NCBI RefSeq assembly: GCF_016907695.1
Contig: NZ_JAFBCK010000001.1
Coordinates: forward strand, 682,001-746,000
Direction of reading: 5' to 3'
DNA: 64,000 nucleotides
Source of the DNA: Actinokineospora baliensis
Lineage (GTDB): Bacteria > Actinomycetota > Actinomycetes > Mycobacteriales > Pseudonocardiaceae
A model generated the notes under the pieces. The model was not told where the DNA came from and did not search any database. It saw only the letters and a program-made list of their open reading frames with translations. This document shows positions 44,361-53,646 of the stretch, one piece after another. Each line of letters starts with the position of its first letter. Position 1 is the first letter of the stretch. The position numbers and the translations under genes are program-made.

Positions 44361-45526
44361 CAGGAACCGCCTCCCAGCAGGAAGTCGAACAGACCGCCGA
44401 GACCGGGCTGGTTCTGCGCCCCGGGGGTGGGGACGGGCAGGGTGGGCAGCGGGAGCGGCGCGGGCGCGTTGGCGGGGACACCGCTCGTGCCGCTGGTCGC
44501 CGGGCCGATGATCGGGATGTCCTGCAGCGGGTTCTGGCGGCTGCGGCTGAGGTTGTCGATCACGCTCTGCAGGTTCAGGTCGATCTTGGCGTAGAGGTTG
44601 AAGTAGTCGCCCTGCACGCCCTTCACCGCCTGGTCGGTGAACGGGAAGGTGAGCATCAGCTCCAGCGACTTGGGCAGGTCCGAGCCCGCCTCGCCGAGCT
44701 TCTGCAGGGTCGGTGCCAGCGCTTTGAGGTCGGCGACGAGGTCGGCCTGGCTCTTGTTGACCGTGTCGACGGCGACGCCGGAGAGGGTGTCGAGGCTCTG
44801 CAGCATCGTCACCAGCTGGCGGCGCTGGTCGGACAGGACCTGCAGACCGGGACCGATGTCGTCGATGGCCCCGACGAGCTGGTCCTTCTGCGCGTTGAGG
44901 GTGCTGGCGAGCCGGTTGACGCCGTCGAGGGCGCGGGTGATGTCGGACTTGCCCGCGTCGAGGGTCTTCACCATGGTGTTGACGTTGTCCAGCAGGGCGC
45001 GGATCGCGGTCTCGTTGCCGGAGGTGGCCGCGTTCAGCTCTTTGGTGATGGTCTGCAACTGCTCGACCCCACCGCCGTTGAGCAGCAACGACAGCGCGCC
45101 CAGGACCTCTTCGACCTCGGTGTTGCGGTTGGTGCGGTCGACGGGGATGAGCGCGCCGTCGGTGAGCTTGCCCGTGCCTGCCGCGGGCGCGCTCAGCTCG
45201 ACGTACTTCTCGCCGAGCAGGCTGGACTGGCGCAGCTTGGCCAAGGCGTTGGCCGGGAGGTCGACCTCGCCGTTGACCAGGACGGTCACCTCGGCGGTCC
45301 AGCCGTCGGCGGCCAGCGCGATCTCGTCCACCCGGCCGACGGTGACCTCGTTGACCTTCACCCCGGACTGCGGCACGAGGTCGAGGACGTCGTGGAACTG
45401 GACCCTCACCTTGTACGGGTGGTCCCCGAGGTCGGCGCCGCCGGGCAGCGGCAGGTCGTAGATCCCGGTGAAACCGCAGCCAGACAAGGCCGTTGTGGCG
45501 GCGAGGATGACGGCGAGGCGCTTCAT
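44360..45526 (-). CDS. mceE: MCE family lipoprotein (MceE type)
   Basis: 388 aa, beginning MKRLAVILAATTALSGCGFT: a lipoprotein signal peptide with lipobox LSGC and modified Cys at position 17, as is typical for the fifth MCE subunit (LprK type). The MCE domain (HPYKVRVQFHDVLDLVPQSG, NEVTVGRVDEI) and helical domain follow, then a Pro-rich tail. The ATG overlaps the stop of the MceD-type gene. The upstream extension of the frame is not coding. Confidence 0.92.
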   Translation of the reverse strand: MKRLAVILAATTALSGCGFTGIYDLPLPGGADLGDHPYKVRVQFHDVLDLVPQSGVKVNEVTVGRVDEIALAADGWTAEVTVLVNGEVDLPANALAKLRQSSLLGEKYVELSAPAAGTGKLTDGALIPVDRTNRNTEVEEVLGALSLLLNGGGVEQLQTITKELNAATSGNETAIRALLDNVNTMVKTLDAGKSDITRALDGVNRLASTLNAQKDQLVGAIDDIGPGLQVLSDQRRQLVTMLQSLDTLSGVAVDTVNKSQADLVADLKALAPTLQKLGEAGSDLPKSLELMLTFPFTDQAVKGVQGDYFNLYAKIDLNLQSVIDNLSRSRQNPLQDIPIIGPATSGTSGVPANAPAPLPLPTLPVPTPGAQNQPGLGGLFDFLLGGGS

Positions 45527-46719
45527 CACCGGCCTCCCAGGGAGTAGGCGTCGCCCGCGATCGGGAGCGGGAGGGTCGGCAGCTTCCCGCTGCGCATGCC
45601 CTCGATGACCTGCGCCGGGGACGGCAGCGGCACAGCACCCTGCACGACGGGGGCGAGCTGGTCGCACAGGTCGGCCAGCGTCGTCGGCAGCGGCTGCGCG
45701 GTGCCCTGGCGGACCAGCTTGCACACGGTCACGATCGGCGGCTGGGTCAGCTCGTTGAGGTTGGCCCGCGCGTCGAGGGTGCCCGAGGACGCGTTGTAGG
45801 TGTTGATCACGTTGCTCAGCGCCAGCGGCGCGATGTCGAGGGTCTCGGCGAGCGCGGCGCGCTGGTCGACCAGCACCTGGGTGACCGAAGCCAGCTTGTC
45901 CACATTGGACTTGATGCTGCCCCGGTTGTCGTTGATGAACCGCTGCACGCTGCCCAGCGCGATCCCGAGCTGGTCGACGGCGGCGGCGAGGTTGCCGCGC
46001 TCACCGGCCAGGAACTTCGACGCCTCGGCGAGCTCGGTGGTGAAGCTCTGGACGTTCTTGTCGTTGGCGGCCAGGGTGCTGGTGAACTTCTGCAGCTGGG
46101 TGATGGTGGCGAACAGGTCCTCGGAGTTGCCGGACAGGGTGCTGCTGAGCTGCCCGAGTTGGGTGACGGTGTCGTTGACCGCCTGCCCGTTGCCGTCGAG
46201 GTTGCGGGCGAGGGTGGTCAGCAGGTCCGACAGCGCGCCGTCCTTGTTGACCCCGTTCGGCCCGAGGGTCTCGCTGACCCTGGCGAGGCTGGCGTAGAGG
46301 TCGTCGACCTCCAGCGGGGTCGCGGTGCGCTCCTGGGGGATCACGGCGCCGGTCGCCAGCGTGCCGCCGCCGGTGTAGGCCGGGGTCAGCTGCACGTACC
46401 GGTCCGACACCAACGACGGCGCCACGATGACCGCCTTCGCGTCGGCTGGCACCTCGACGGTCCGGTCCACCAGCATCTCGACCTCGACCCGGTCCCCCTT
46501 CGGGGTGATCCTGTCGACGGTCCCGACCCTGACCCCGAGCACCCGGACGTCGTTGTCCTCGTAGAGCCCCACGACCCCCGCGAACACAGCCGTGTACCGC
46601 TTCTCGTTCGGCTCCCGCAGCAACCACCACAACACCCCCGCCACAACCAGGGCGAACACCCCGACCACCACGACAACCCTCGTCGCGTCCCGCCGCGCCT
46701 TGCTGGTGAAGGTGCTCAC
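45526..46719 (-). CDS. mceD: MCE family protein (MceD type)
   Basis: 397 aa from the GTG at 46719, which overlaps the MceC-type stop (GTGA). Membrane helix about residues 15-36, MCE domain (KRYTAVFAGVVGLYEDNDVR, VLGVRVGTVDRI), helical domain with repeated LFATITQLQKFTSTLAAND-like segments, short C-terminus. Fourth of six MCE genes. Confidence 0.92.
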   Translation of the reverse strand: MSTFTSKARRDATRVVVVVGVFALVVAGVLWWLLREPNEKRYTAVFAGVVGLYEDNDVRVLGVRVGTVDRITPKGDRVEVEMLVDRTVEVPADAKAVIVAPSLVSDRYVQLTPAYTGGGTLATGAVIPQERTATPLEVDDLYASLARVSETLGPNGVNKDGALSDLLTTLARNLDGNGQAVNDTVTQLGQLSSTLSGNSEDLFATITQLQKFTSTLAANDKNVQSFTTELAEASKFLAGERGNLAAAVDQLGIALGSVQRFINDNRGSIKSNVDKLASVTQVLVDQRAALAETLDIAPLALSNVINTYNASSGTLDARANLNELTQPPIVTVCKLVRQGTAQPLPTTLADLCDQLAPVVQGAVPLPSPAQVIEGMRSGKLPTLPLPIAGDAYSLGGR

Positions 46720-47711
46720 TTGGCCTCCCCCAAACACCCCGGCTGGTTGACCTGCCCGATCGACGGCGGCAGCAGGCCGCAGATGTAGTTGTCGAACCAG
46801 CGGCCGCTGCCGATCGCGTTGTTGAACTGGCGGACGAAGGGGGCGAACTTCTTGATGCCCTCGGCCAGGGAGTCCTGGTTGCGCTGCAGCATCGTGGTCA
46901 GCTGGTCGAGGCTCTGCAGGACCGGGCCGAGCTGGGCGTTGTTGTCGGTGACCAGGCCCTGGAGTTCGGTTGCCAGGTTCTTGGTGCCGGTCAGCAGCGC
47001 GGAGATGGCGTTCTTGCGGTTGTTGAGCTCGTTGAGCAGCAGGCTGCCGTCGTTGAGGAGTTTGGCCACTTGGGCGTCGCGGTCGGCCAGGGTGGTGGAG
47101 ATTTCGCGGGTATTGGCCAGCAGGGAGGCCAACTGCTCGTCGCGCGAGGAGATGGTGCGCGACAGGGACTGCAGGCCGGTGAGGGCGCCGCGGACTTCGC
47201 CGGGGGTGTCGGCGAAGGTGTCGGCGATGACCTCGAAGCTGCGGGCCAGCTGGGTGGTATCGATCTCGTTGGCCGTGTCCGCCAGGCCGCGGAAGGCTTC
47301 GAGCACGTCGTAGGGGGCGGTGGTGCGCGAGCGCGGGATGCGGGTGCCGGGGTCGAGCACCTCGGTGCCGTCCGGCTGCAGGGACAGGAACTTCTGGCCC
47401 AGCAGCGTCTTGATCTTGATCTCGGCCCTGGTGCGGTCACCGACCCAGGCGTCGCGCACCTTGAACCGGACCACCACGCGGTCCCCGTCGAGGTCCACAT
47501 CGGACACAGCGCCGACCTTGATCCCCGCGATCCGCACCTCGTCGTCGGGCTGCAGGCCCGCGGCCTCGCTGAACTCGGCGCTGTAGGTGGTGCCGCCGCC
47601 GATGATCGGCAGGTCGTCGGAGTAGATGGCCGCCAGCAGGACCAGGGCGATGGTGAGCAGGCTGACCAGCCCGATCGGGATCGGGTTGCGGGAGCGGAAC
47701 GACCGGCTCAC
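46716..47711 (-). CDS. mceC: MCE family protein (MceC type)
   Basis: 331 aa from the GTG at 47711, overlapping the MceB-type stop (GTGA). Helix about 10-29 (IPIGLVSLLTIALVLLAAIY), MCE domain (TYSAEFSEAAGLQPDDEVRI, GIKVGAVSDV), then the helical region and a C-terminus with two Cys (CGLLPPSIGQVNQPGC), a pair also seen at this position in the MceB-type protein. Confidence 0.92.
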   Translation of the reverse strand: MSRSFRSRNPIPIGLVSLLTIALVLLAAIYSDDLPIIGGGTTYSAEFSEAAGLQPDDEVRIAGIKVGAVSDVDLDGDRVVVRFKVRDAWVGDRTRAEIKIKTLLGQKFLSLQPDGTEVLDPGTRIPRSRTTAPYDVLEAFRGLADTANEIDTTQLARSFEVIADTFADTPGEVRGALTGLQSLSRTISSRDEQLASLLANTREISTTLADRDAQVAKLLNDGSLLLNELNNRKNAISALLTGTKNLATELQGLVTDNNAQLGPVLQSLDQLTTMLQRNQDSLAEGIKKFAPFVRQFNNAIGSGRWFDNYICGLLPPSIGQVNQPGCLGEAK

Positions 47712-48742
47712 TGCAGACACCTCGCCTGGCTCGCGGGCAGCACGGGGATGGACAGCGGCGTGCTGATCAAGCCGGGCACGCTCACCTCGCCGGAGGCCTC
47801 GCAGAGGTAGAAGTTGAACCAGGAGCCGTAGCTGACGGTGCGGGTCAGCGCGGCGGTCTTGGTCGGCAGGAACTGGATGAAGTGCTCGACGGTCTGCTCG
47901 TTGTCGTTGAGGGTGCGCACCAGGCCGCCGAGGTTGGCGATGTCCTGCTTGAGCGGCGCGCGCGCCTCGTCGAGCAGGCCCGCGGTCGTGGTGGTCAGGC
48001 CGCCGAGGGCGTCGATGGCCTGCCCGATCGGCTCCCGGTCCTCGGCGAGGCCGCTGACCAGCTGCTGCACCTGGGTGATCACCGTGGACAGCTGGTCGCC
48101 GTGGGCGTTGACCGTGGTCAGCACGCTGTTGAGGTTGGTGATCACCTCGCCGATGACCTGGTCCTTCTCCGCCAACGTGCTGGTCAGCGACGCCGTGTGC
48201 GACAGCAGGGTCTCGACCGTGCCGCCCTCGCCCTGCAGCACCTGGATGATCTCGTAGGACAGCTTGTTGACCTCGTCCGGCGACAGCGCCTGGAACAGCG
48301 GCTTGAACCCGTTGAACAGCTGCGTCAGGTCCAGCGCGGGCTTGGTGCGCTGCACCGGGATCGTGTCGCCGGGGTTGAGCACCGCGTTCGGGTTGTCGCT
48401 GGTGCCCTGCCCGAGCGCGACGTAGCGCTGCCCGACCAGGTTGCGGAACTTGATCTGCGCGGTGACCGAGGCGGGCAGCTTGCGGTCGGCCGCGACGGAG
48501 AACCGGACCAGCGCCTGGGTCCTGTCGACCACCTCGACCTCGTCGACCTGCCCGACCCGCACCCCCGCGATCCGCACGTCGTCACCGGGCAGCAGCAGCG
48601 TCGCGTCGGTGAACCGGGCCTGGTAGCCGGTGGTGGAGCTGAGGTTGACGTTGGCGATGCTGATCGCCAGGACCGCCGTTGCCGCGATGGTGACGACCGT
48701 GAACACGGCCAGCTTCACCAGTGGCGCCGCGAGACCCCTCAT
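47708..48742 (-). CDS. mceB: MCE family protein (MceB type)
   Basis: 344 aa. Membrane helix about 8-30 (LAVFTVVTIAATAVLAISIA), MCE domain (GYQARFTDATLLLPGDDVRI, GVRVGQVDEVEV), helical domain, C-terminal FYLCEASGEV and a final Cys. The ATG overlaps the MceA-type stop (ATGA). Confidence 0.92.
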   Translation of the reverse strand: MRGLAAPLVKLAVFTVVTIAATAVLAISIANVNLSSTTGYQARFTDATLLLPGDDVRIAGVRVGQVDEVEVVDRTQALVRFSVAADRKLPASVTAQIKFRNLVGQRYVALGQGTSDNPNAVLNPGDTIPVQRTKPALDLTQLFNGFKPLFQALSPDEVNKLSYEIIQVLQGEGGTVETLLSHTASLTSTLAEKDQVIGEVITNLNSVLTTVNAHGDQLSTVITQVQQLVSGLAEDREPIGQAIDALGGLTTTTAGLLDEARAPLKQDIANLGGLVRTLNDNEQTVEHFIQFLPTKTAALTRTVSYGSWFNFYLCEASGEVSVPGLISTPLSIPVLPASQARCLQ

Positions 48743-50067
48743 TGGAACCTCACCTCCGCGCCCCGATAGGCCGGGCCGAGCAGCATGGTCGACCAGCCGG
48801 GGACCTGCTCGGGCGTCGTGCCCAGCTCGGGAGCGATGATCTGGGCCAGGAACGCCGCCTCCTGCGGGGAGTTCGCGATCCCGAGATCAGCCCCGTCGGT
48901 CGCCGCGTTGGGTGTGGTGTTGCTCGGCGGCAGGAGCCCGTCCTGGACGGACCGGGCTGGCGGCGGGTTGGTCGCGCCGTCGCGCAGCGGCCCGTCCGGC
49001 GGGGACTGCGGGAACGGCGACGGGAACTGGGTGAAGTCGTAGCAACGCGGCCCGCGATCCTCCTCGTAGCGCGGCTCGTCCTTGCCCGCCCGGTAGGGAC
49101 CGCGGTTGACCGTGATCTCGATGGTCGCGTGCAGGCCGGGCTTGTTGGTGCCCTTGCCGAACGCCTTGTCCAGCTCCGGCACCGCCTCGGCCATCAGCCG
49201 CAGCAGGCACGGGTACTCCGGGGAGTAGCGGGCCAGGGTCTCCAGCGTCGGCCGGGACGTGTCGGCGAGCTGGATCAGGTTGTTCTTGTTGACCCGCAGG
49301 AACGCGTCCAGGTCGCGGGCGGCGGTGGTGGTGGTCGCGTAGAGGGCGTCGAGGTTGGCCCGCTGGTCGGCGATGGTCTTGGAGGTGGCCGTCAGGTCGG
49401 TCAGCGCGGCGACCAGGTCGGGCGTGGCGTCGCTGTAGGTGTCGGCGACGGTGGCCAGGGTGCGCAGGTCCTGCTGCAGCTTCGGCAGGTGCGGGTTGAG
49501 CTCCCCGACGAGTTCGCCCAGGTCGGCGAGGGTCTTGCCGAGGTCCTCGCCACGTCCTTCGAGAGCGGTGGCGATCGCGGTCAGGGTGCTGGAGAGCTTC
49601 TGCGGCTGGACGGCTTGCAGGACCGGCAGCAGGCTCTCGAAGGCCTCCTCCAGCTCGACCGCGCGCACCGAGGTGTCCTGCTTGATCCGGTCCCCCGCGG
49701 CCAGCGGGCGCGGTGAGGCGTCCTCGGGGATCTGCAGCGCGACGTAACGCTCGCCGAAGAGGGTCTTGGGCAGGAACCGGGCGGAGACGTTGCCGGGGAT
49801 CAGGCCGATCTTCTCCGGGTCAAGCGCCAGGTCCAGCTCGGCGCCGCCCGCGGTCGGGGTGATCGCGCGGACCTCGCCGACGATCAGACCGCGCACCTTG
49901 ACGTCGGAGTGCACAGCCAACTGGTTGCCGACCTTGTCCGTGGTCAGCGTGACGGCCGCGATCGGGGTGAACGCCTTGGTGTACATGGCGATGCTCAGGC
50001 CGACCAGGGCCGCGACCACCACGATGAACAGCAGCCCGTTGAGCCTGCGCCGGATCGTCGCGCTCAT
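48739..50067 (-). CDS. mceA: MCE family protein (MceA type)
   Basis: 442 aa, first of the six MCE genes. Helix about 9-30, MCE domain (VTLTTDKVGNQLAVHSDVKV, GLIVGEVRAI), helical domain and a longer C-terminal part rich in Pro and Asn (PQSPPDGPLRDGATNPPPAR). Its start overlaps the stop of the second permease gene (ATGA), so the whole block from mkl to mceF is translationally linked. Confidence 0.92.
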   Translation of the reverse strand: MSATIRRRLNGLLFIVVVAALVGLSIAMYTKAFTPIAAVTLTTDKVGNQLAVHSDVKVRGLIVGEVRAITPTAGGAELDLALDPEKIGLIPGNVSARFLPKTLFGERYVALQIPEDASPRPLAAGDRIKQDTSVRAVELEEAFESLLPVLQAVQPQKLSSTLTAIATALEGRGEDLGKTLADLGELVGELNPHLPKLQQDLRTLATVADTYSDATPDLVAALTDLTATSKTIADQRANLDALYATTTTAARDLDAFLRVNKNNLIQLADTSRPTLETLARYSPEYPCLLRLMAEAVPELDKAFGKGTNKPGLHATIEITVNRGPYRAGKDEPRYEEDRGPRCYDFTQFPSPFPQSPPDGPLRDGATNPPPARSVQDGLLPPSNTTPNAATDGADLGIANSPQEAAFLAQIIAPELGTTPEQVPGWSTMLLGPAYRGAEVRFQ

Positions 50068-50864
50068 CCCGCGATCCTCACCGTCGTCGTGGTGCCCCAG
50101 ATCGCGAAGCCGATGAAGAAGTTGACCAGCGCGACGGTGACGATGGTGGTCCGCACGGCCCTGCCGACCGCGATGCCCACGCCGGCCGGGCCCCCGCTGG
50201 CGGTGTAGCCGTAGTAGCAGTGCGACAGGATGATGATCACCGCGAAGATCAGCACCTTGCCGAAGGACCAGAACACGTCCTCCGGCGGCAGGAACAGGTC
50301 GAAGTAGTGGTCGTAGGTACCCGCGGACTGGCCGTAGAAGTGCACGGTGATCGTCCTGGACGCGAGGTACGAGGTCAGCAGGCCGATGATGTAGAGCGGG
50401 ATGACGGCGATGAAGCCCGCGATGATCCGGGTGGTCACCAGGAACGGCAGGCTCGGCACGGCCATCACCTCGAGCGCGTCGATCTCCTCCGAGATGCGCA
50501 TGGCACCGAGCTGGGCGGTGAAGCCGGACCCGACGGTCGCGGACAGGGCCAGGCCCGCCACGAGCGGGGCGATCTCGCGGGTGTTGATGTAGGCCGAGGC
50601 GAACCCGGAGAACGCGGCCGTCCCGATCTGGTCCAGCGCCGCGTACCCCTGCAGGCCGACCACGACACCGGTGAAGACGGTCAACCCGACCATCACGCCG
50701 ACGGTGCCGCCGATGACCGCAAGCGCGCCGCTGCCGAAGCTGACCTCGGCCAGCAGGCGCAGGGTCTCGCGGGTGTAGCGGCGCAGGGCGCGCGGGATCC
50801 AGGCGATCGCGCGCACGTAGAACGACAGCTGGTCGCCGAGGTTGTCGAGGGCTTTGAGGACCAC
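50064..50864 (-). CDS. yrbEB: MlaE/YrbE-family permease, second (YrbEB type)
   Basis: 266 aa, five or six membrane helices, beginning MVLKALDNLGDQLSFYVRAI. The conserved MlaE core is present: ISEEIDALEVMAVPSLPFLV with the Glu/Asp cluster and the C-terminal SGGPAGVGIAVGRAVRTTIV. Pairs with the first permease and the Mkl ATPase to form the inner-membrane part of an Mce lipid/sterol importer. Confidence 0.93.
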   Translation of the reverse strand: MVLKALDNLGDQLSFYVRAIAWIPRALRRYTRETLRLLAEVSFGSGALAVIGGTVGVMVGLTVFTGVVVGLQGYAALDQIGTAAFSGFASAYINTREIAPLVAGLALSATVGSGFTAQLGAMRISEEIDALEVMAVPSLPFLVTTRIIAGFIAVIPLYIIGLLTSYLASRTITVHFYGQSAGTYDHYFDLFLPPEDVFWSFGKVLIFAVIIILSHCYYGYTASGGPAGVGIAVGRAVRTTIVTVALVNFFIGFAIWGTTTTVRIAG

Positions 50865-50865
50865 G

Positions 50866-51654
50866 TCAGCTCCCCTTCGCCGGGACGACCTGCAGGTAGA
50901 CCGCGGTCAGCACGAAGTTGACGAAGAACAGCAGCAGGAAGGTGATGACCACGGACTGGTTGACCGCGTCACCGACCCCCTTGGGGCCGCCCTTCGGGTT
51001 GAGCCCCCGGTAGGCCGCCACGACACCCGCGATGAACCCGAAGATCAGCGCCTTGATCTCGCTGATCCACAGGTCCGGCAACTGCGCCAGCGCGGAGAAA
51101 CTCGCCAGGTACGCCCCCGGCGTCCCGCCCTGCAGCACGACGTTGAAGAAGTAGCCGCCCATCACCCCGACCACGCTGACCAGGCCGTTGAGCAACACCG
51201 CGACCACCATCGCCGCCAATACCCTGGGCACCACCAGCCGCTGCACCGGCGAAACCCCGAGCACCTCCATCGCGTCGATCTCCTCGCGGATCGTCCGCGA
51301 CCCGATGTCCGCGCAGATCGCCGACCCACCCGCCCCGGCCACGAGAAGAGCGGTGACCAGGGGTGCCGCCTGCTGGATGATCGCGAGCACACTGGCGGCG
51401 CCGGTGAAGGACTGCGCACCCAACTGGACGATCAACGTGCCCAGCTGCAGCGCCACGATCGCACCGAACGGGATCGCCACCAGAGCCGTCGGCAAGATCG
51501 TGACACTGGCGATGAACCAGCACTGCTGCACGAACTCCCGCGTCTGGAACGGCCGCCGGAAGATGTTGACCACCACATCGATACCGAGGGCGCAGAGCCT
51601 CCCGGTCTCCCGCAACGCCCCGGCCCCGGGGAAGGACCTCGCGGGCGCGGTCAT
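50866..51654 (-). CDS. yrbEA: MlaE/YrbE-family permease, first (YrbEA type)
   Basis: 262 aa membrane protein, with the MlaE core TIREEIDAMEVLGVSPVQRL and C-terminal KGGPKGVGDAVNQSVVITFL. The ATG at 51654 overlaps the stop of the 74-codon ORF upstream (ATGA). One base separates its stop from the next permease start region. Confidence 0.93.
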   Translation of the reverse strand: MTAPARSFPGAGALRETGRLCALGIDVVVNIFRRPFQTREFVQQCWFIASVTILPTALVAIPFGAIVALQLGTLIVQLGAQSFTGAASVLAIIQQAAPLVTALLVAGAGGSAICADIGSRTIREEIDAMEVLGVSPVQRLVVPRVLAAMVVAVLLNGLVSVVGVMGGYFFNVVLQGGTPGAYLASFSALAQLPDLWISEIKALIFGFIAGVVAAYRGLNPKGGPKGVGDAVNQSVVITFLLLFFVNFVLTAVYLQVVPAKGS

Positions 51655-51875
51655 GGTCGACCACCGGTTGTGGACCGGACACGGGTGTCGACGACCAGCG
51701 GCATCGCGGCCAGGGGGCGCGGCAACTGCCCGACGACCCCGCCCACCGGCTGTGCGGTTGCGGCGAGCTGCGATGACTGCCCGACGCCCACCAAGCGCGA
51801 GTCACCACCGCCTGCGGAGCGGCCTCGCGCACTCAACCCGGCCGAGCCGAGGTGCGTCCTGAGCAGCGCGGTCAT
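51651..51875 (-). CDS. 74-codon ORF linking mkl and the first permease gene
   Basis: The ATG overlaps the mkl stop (ATGA) and the TGA overlaps the permease start (ATGA), so it has the same coupling as every other junction in this operon. The peptide (MTALLRTHLGSAGLSARGRS...) is Gly/Ser/Arg/Val-rich with no membrane helix or known motif; a Pro-Leu-Val stretch follows (LPRPLAAMPLVVDTRVRS). It may be a real small subunit, a coupling device that keeps ribosomes on the mRNA, or a chance ORF in a 217-bp spacer. I do not recognise a family. Confidence 0.45.
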   Translation of the reverse strand: MTALLRTHLGSAGLSARGRSAGGGDSRLVGVGQSSQLAATAQPVGGVVGQLPRPLAAMPLVVDTRVRSTTGGRP

Positions 51876-52951
51876 GGCCGACCACCGGGCCAGGCCGGGA
51901 TTTCCTGGGTGTCGTCGATGTGGGGGGCTGGGCGGGGGCGGGGGGCGGTGAGGCCGTAGCGGAGGAGCTCGTCGGGGGTGAGGGACTCGATGATGCCCTG
52001 CTGGGCGGCCTGGGGCAGGGAGTGCAGGACCCGCATGACCCGGTCCTTGCGCCTGCGCACCGCCATCCGCTCCGGCAGGCCGGGGGTCGGCTCCAGCTGC
52101 GGCACCACCCCGCGCAGGTCCTCTTCGGACGAACCGTCGGCGTGCCCGGCGGCGGCGTGGGCCTCTTCCTGGGCGATCTGGGCGGCGTCCTTCTCCTCGG
52201 ACATGCCGATCGGGCCGAGGCGGCGGCCGTTGAGGAACTGGGCGACCACCGGCTCGTCGCTGGTGAGCAGGACCTCGCGGGGGCCGAACATCACCAGTTC
52301 CTTGCGGAAGAGCATGCCCAGGTTGTCCGGCACCGTCCTGGCCAGGTTGATGTTGTGCGTGACGATCAGGATGGTGGCGTCGATCTGGGCGTTGAGGTCG
52401 ATGAGCAGTTGGCTCAGGTACGCGGTGCGCACCGGGTCGAGGCCGGAGTCGGGCTCGTCGCACAGGATGATCTCGGGGTCGAGGACCAGGGCGCGGGCCA
52501 GCCCGGCCCGCTTGCGCATGCCGCCGGAGATCTCGCCGGGGAGCTTGCGCTCGGCGCCCTGCAGGCCGGTCAGCTCCAGCTTGTCCAGCACGATGCGCTT
52601 GATCTCGGCCTCGGACTTGCGGGTGTGCTCGCGCAGCGGGAAGGCGACGTTGTCGTAGAGGTTCATCGAGCCGAACAGGGCGCCGTCCTGGAACAGCACG
52701 CCGAAGAGCTTGCGGACCTCGTAGAGCTTGGCCTCCGAGCAGGTCACGATGTCGACGCCGTTGACGACGCAGCGGCCGCGGTCGGGCTTGAGCAGTCCGA
52801 TCATCGACTTGAGGAACACCGACTTGCCGGTGCCGGACGGCCCGAGCATCACCGAGACCTCACCCGGCGGGAGGGTCAGCGTGACGTCCCGCCAGATGGC
52901 CTGGTTCCCGAAGGACTTCGTCAGCCCCTCGACGACCACCTCGGCGCCCAT
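51872..52951 (-). CDS. mkl: Mkl/MceG-type ABC transporter ATP-binding protein
   Basis: The ATPase that energises Mce importers. 359 aa. Walker A GPSGTGKS (about 38-45), signature EISGGMRKRAGLARAL, Walker B IILCDEPDSGLDP and the switch His in IVTHNIN. The C-terminal extension from about residue 250 (Glu/Ala/Arg-rich, ending HIDDTQEIPAWPGGRP) is the mark of MceG against MlaF. It is the first gene of the operon here, unlike in mycobacteria where mkl is separate from mce clusters. Confidence 0.93.
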   Translation of the reverse strand: MGAEVVVEGLTKSFGNQAIWRDVTLTLPPGEVSVMLGPSGTGKSVFLKSMIGLLKPDRGRCVVNGVDIVTCSEAKLYEVRKLFGVLFQDGALFGSMNLYDNVAFPLREHTRKSEAEIKRIVLDKLELTGLQGAERKLPGEISGGMRKRAGLARALVLDPEIILCDEPDSGLDPVRTAYLSQLLIDLNAQIDATILIVTHNINLARTVPDNLGMLFRKELVMFGPREVLLTSDEPVVAQFLNGRRLGPIGMSEEKDAAQIAQEEAHAAAGHADGSSEEDLRGVVPQLEPTPGLPERMAVRRRKDRVMRVLHSLPQAAQQGIIESLTPDELLRYGLTAPRPRPAPHIDDTQEIPAWPGGRP

Positions 52952-53014
52952 CGAACCTCCAGCCCGTCCAGCTCACCGGCGTTCACCCCCGTGCAACGAG
53001 GGCGACCCGACCGG

Positions 53015-53054
53015 GTTACTCGCGAAGTTACTGCCGAGTTGGAAAAGTACTCGG
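53015..53054. promoter_or_regulatory. repeats upstream of mkl, candidate operator
   Basis: Two GTTACT copies start 12 bp apart (53015, 53027), followed by an inverted repeat CCGAGT / ACTCGG (53034-53039, 53049-53054). This lies 60-100 bp before the mkl start, where the operon promoter is expected. A TetR-type regulator site is possible by analogy with mce operons, but the motif does not match the KstR consensus as I know it. Confidence 0.35.
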
Positions 53055-53144
53055 ATCCCTCCCCGTTCGCTCAACCGGGTTATGAGATTGCCCACATCAT
53101 CGCTTTGGGTCACCCGCTAGCACCCTGCGTGACCCCAGACAACG

Positions 53145-53181
53145 CGAAGGGCCCGACACCGCGTGGGTGTCGGGCCCTTCG
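53145..53181 (-). terminator. terminator of rplJ-rplL
   Basis: Perfect 16-bp stem (53145-53160 with 53166-53181, core GGGCCCGACACC) with a 5-nt loop, 18 bp past the rplL stop. It separates rplL from the mce operon. Confidence 0.9.
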
Positions 53182-53198
53182 ACGAGGGTGGAGCTAGA

Positions 53199-53585
53199 TC
53201 ACTTGACCGAGATCTTGGCGCCAGCGGCCTCGAGCTTCTCCTTGGCGGCCTCGGCGGCCTCCTTGGCGACCTTCTCCAGGACGGCCTTCGGAGCGGCCTC
53301 GACCAGCTCCTTGGCCTCCTTCAGGCCCAGGCCCGAGACGACCTCGCGGACGACCTTGATGACCTGGATCTTCTTGTCGCCAGCGGACTCGAGGATGACG
53401 TCGAACTCGTCCTGCTCCTCGGCGGCCTCGGCCGGCGCGGCGCCGGGGGCGGCGGCGGCAACGGCGACCGGCGCGGCGGCGGTGACCTCGAAGGTCTCCT
53501 CGAACTGCTTCACGAAGCCCGAGAGCTCCAGGAGAGTCATCTCCTTGAACGCGTCGAGCAGCTCGTCGGTGCTGAGCTTCGCCAT
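53199..53585 (-). CDS. rplL: 50S ribosomal protein L7/L12
   Basis: Stalk protein that recruits translation factors, 128 aa. N-terminal dimerisation helices ([20 protein letters not shown]), Ala/Gly-rich hinge (about 38-52) and the C-terminal domain ([40 protein letters not shown]). It follows rplJ by 61 bp. Confidence 0.98.
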   Translation of the reverse strand: MAKLSTDELLDAFKEMTLLELSGFVKQFEETFEVTAAAPVAVAAAAPGAAPAEAAEEQDEFDVILESAGDKKIQVIKVVREVVSGLGLKEAKELVEAAPKAVLEKVAKEAAEAAKEKLEAAGAKISVK

Positions 53586-53646
53586 GGTGGCGGTCCTTTC
53601 GCTAACACACCCGGCCTAGCGGGCGCGATTCTTCCGGGTGGGGTGA

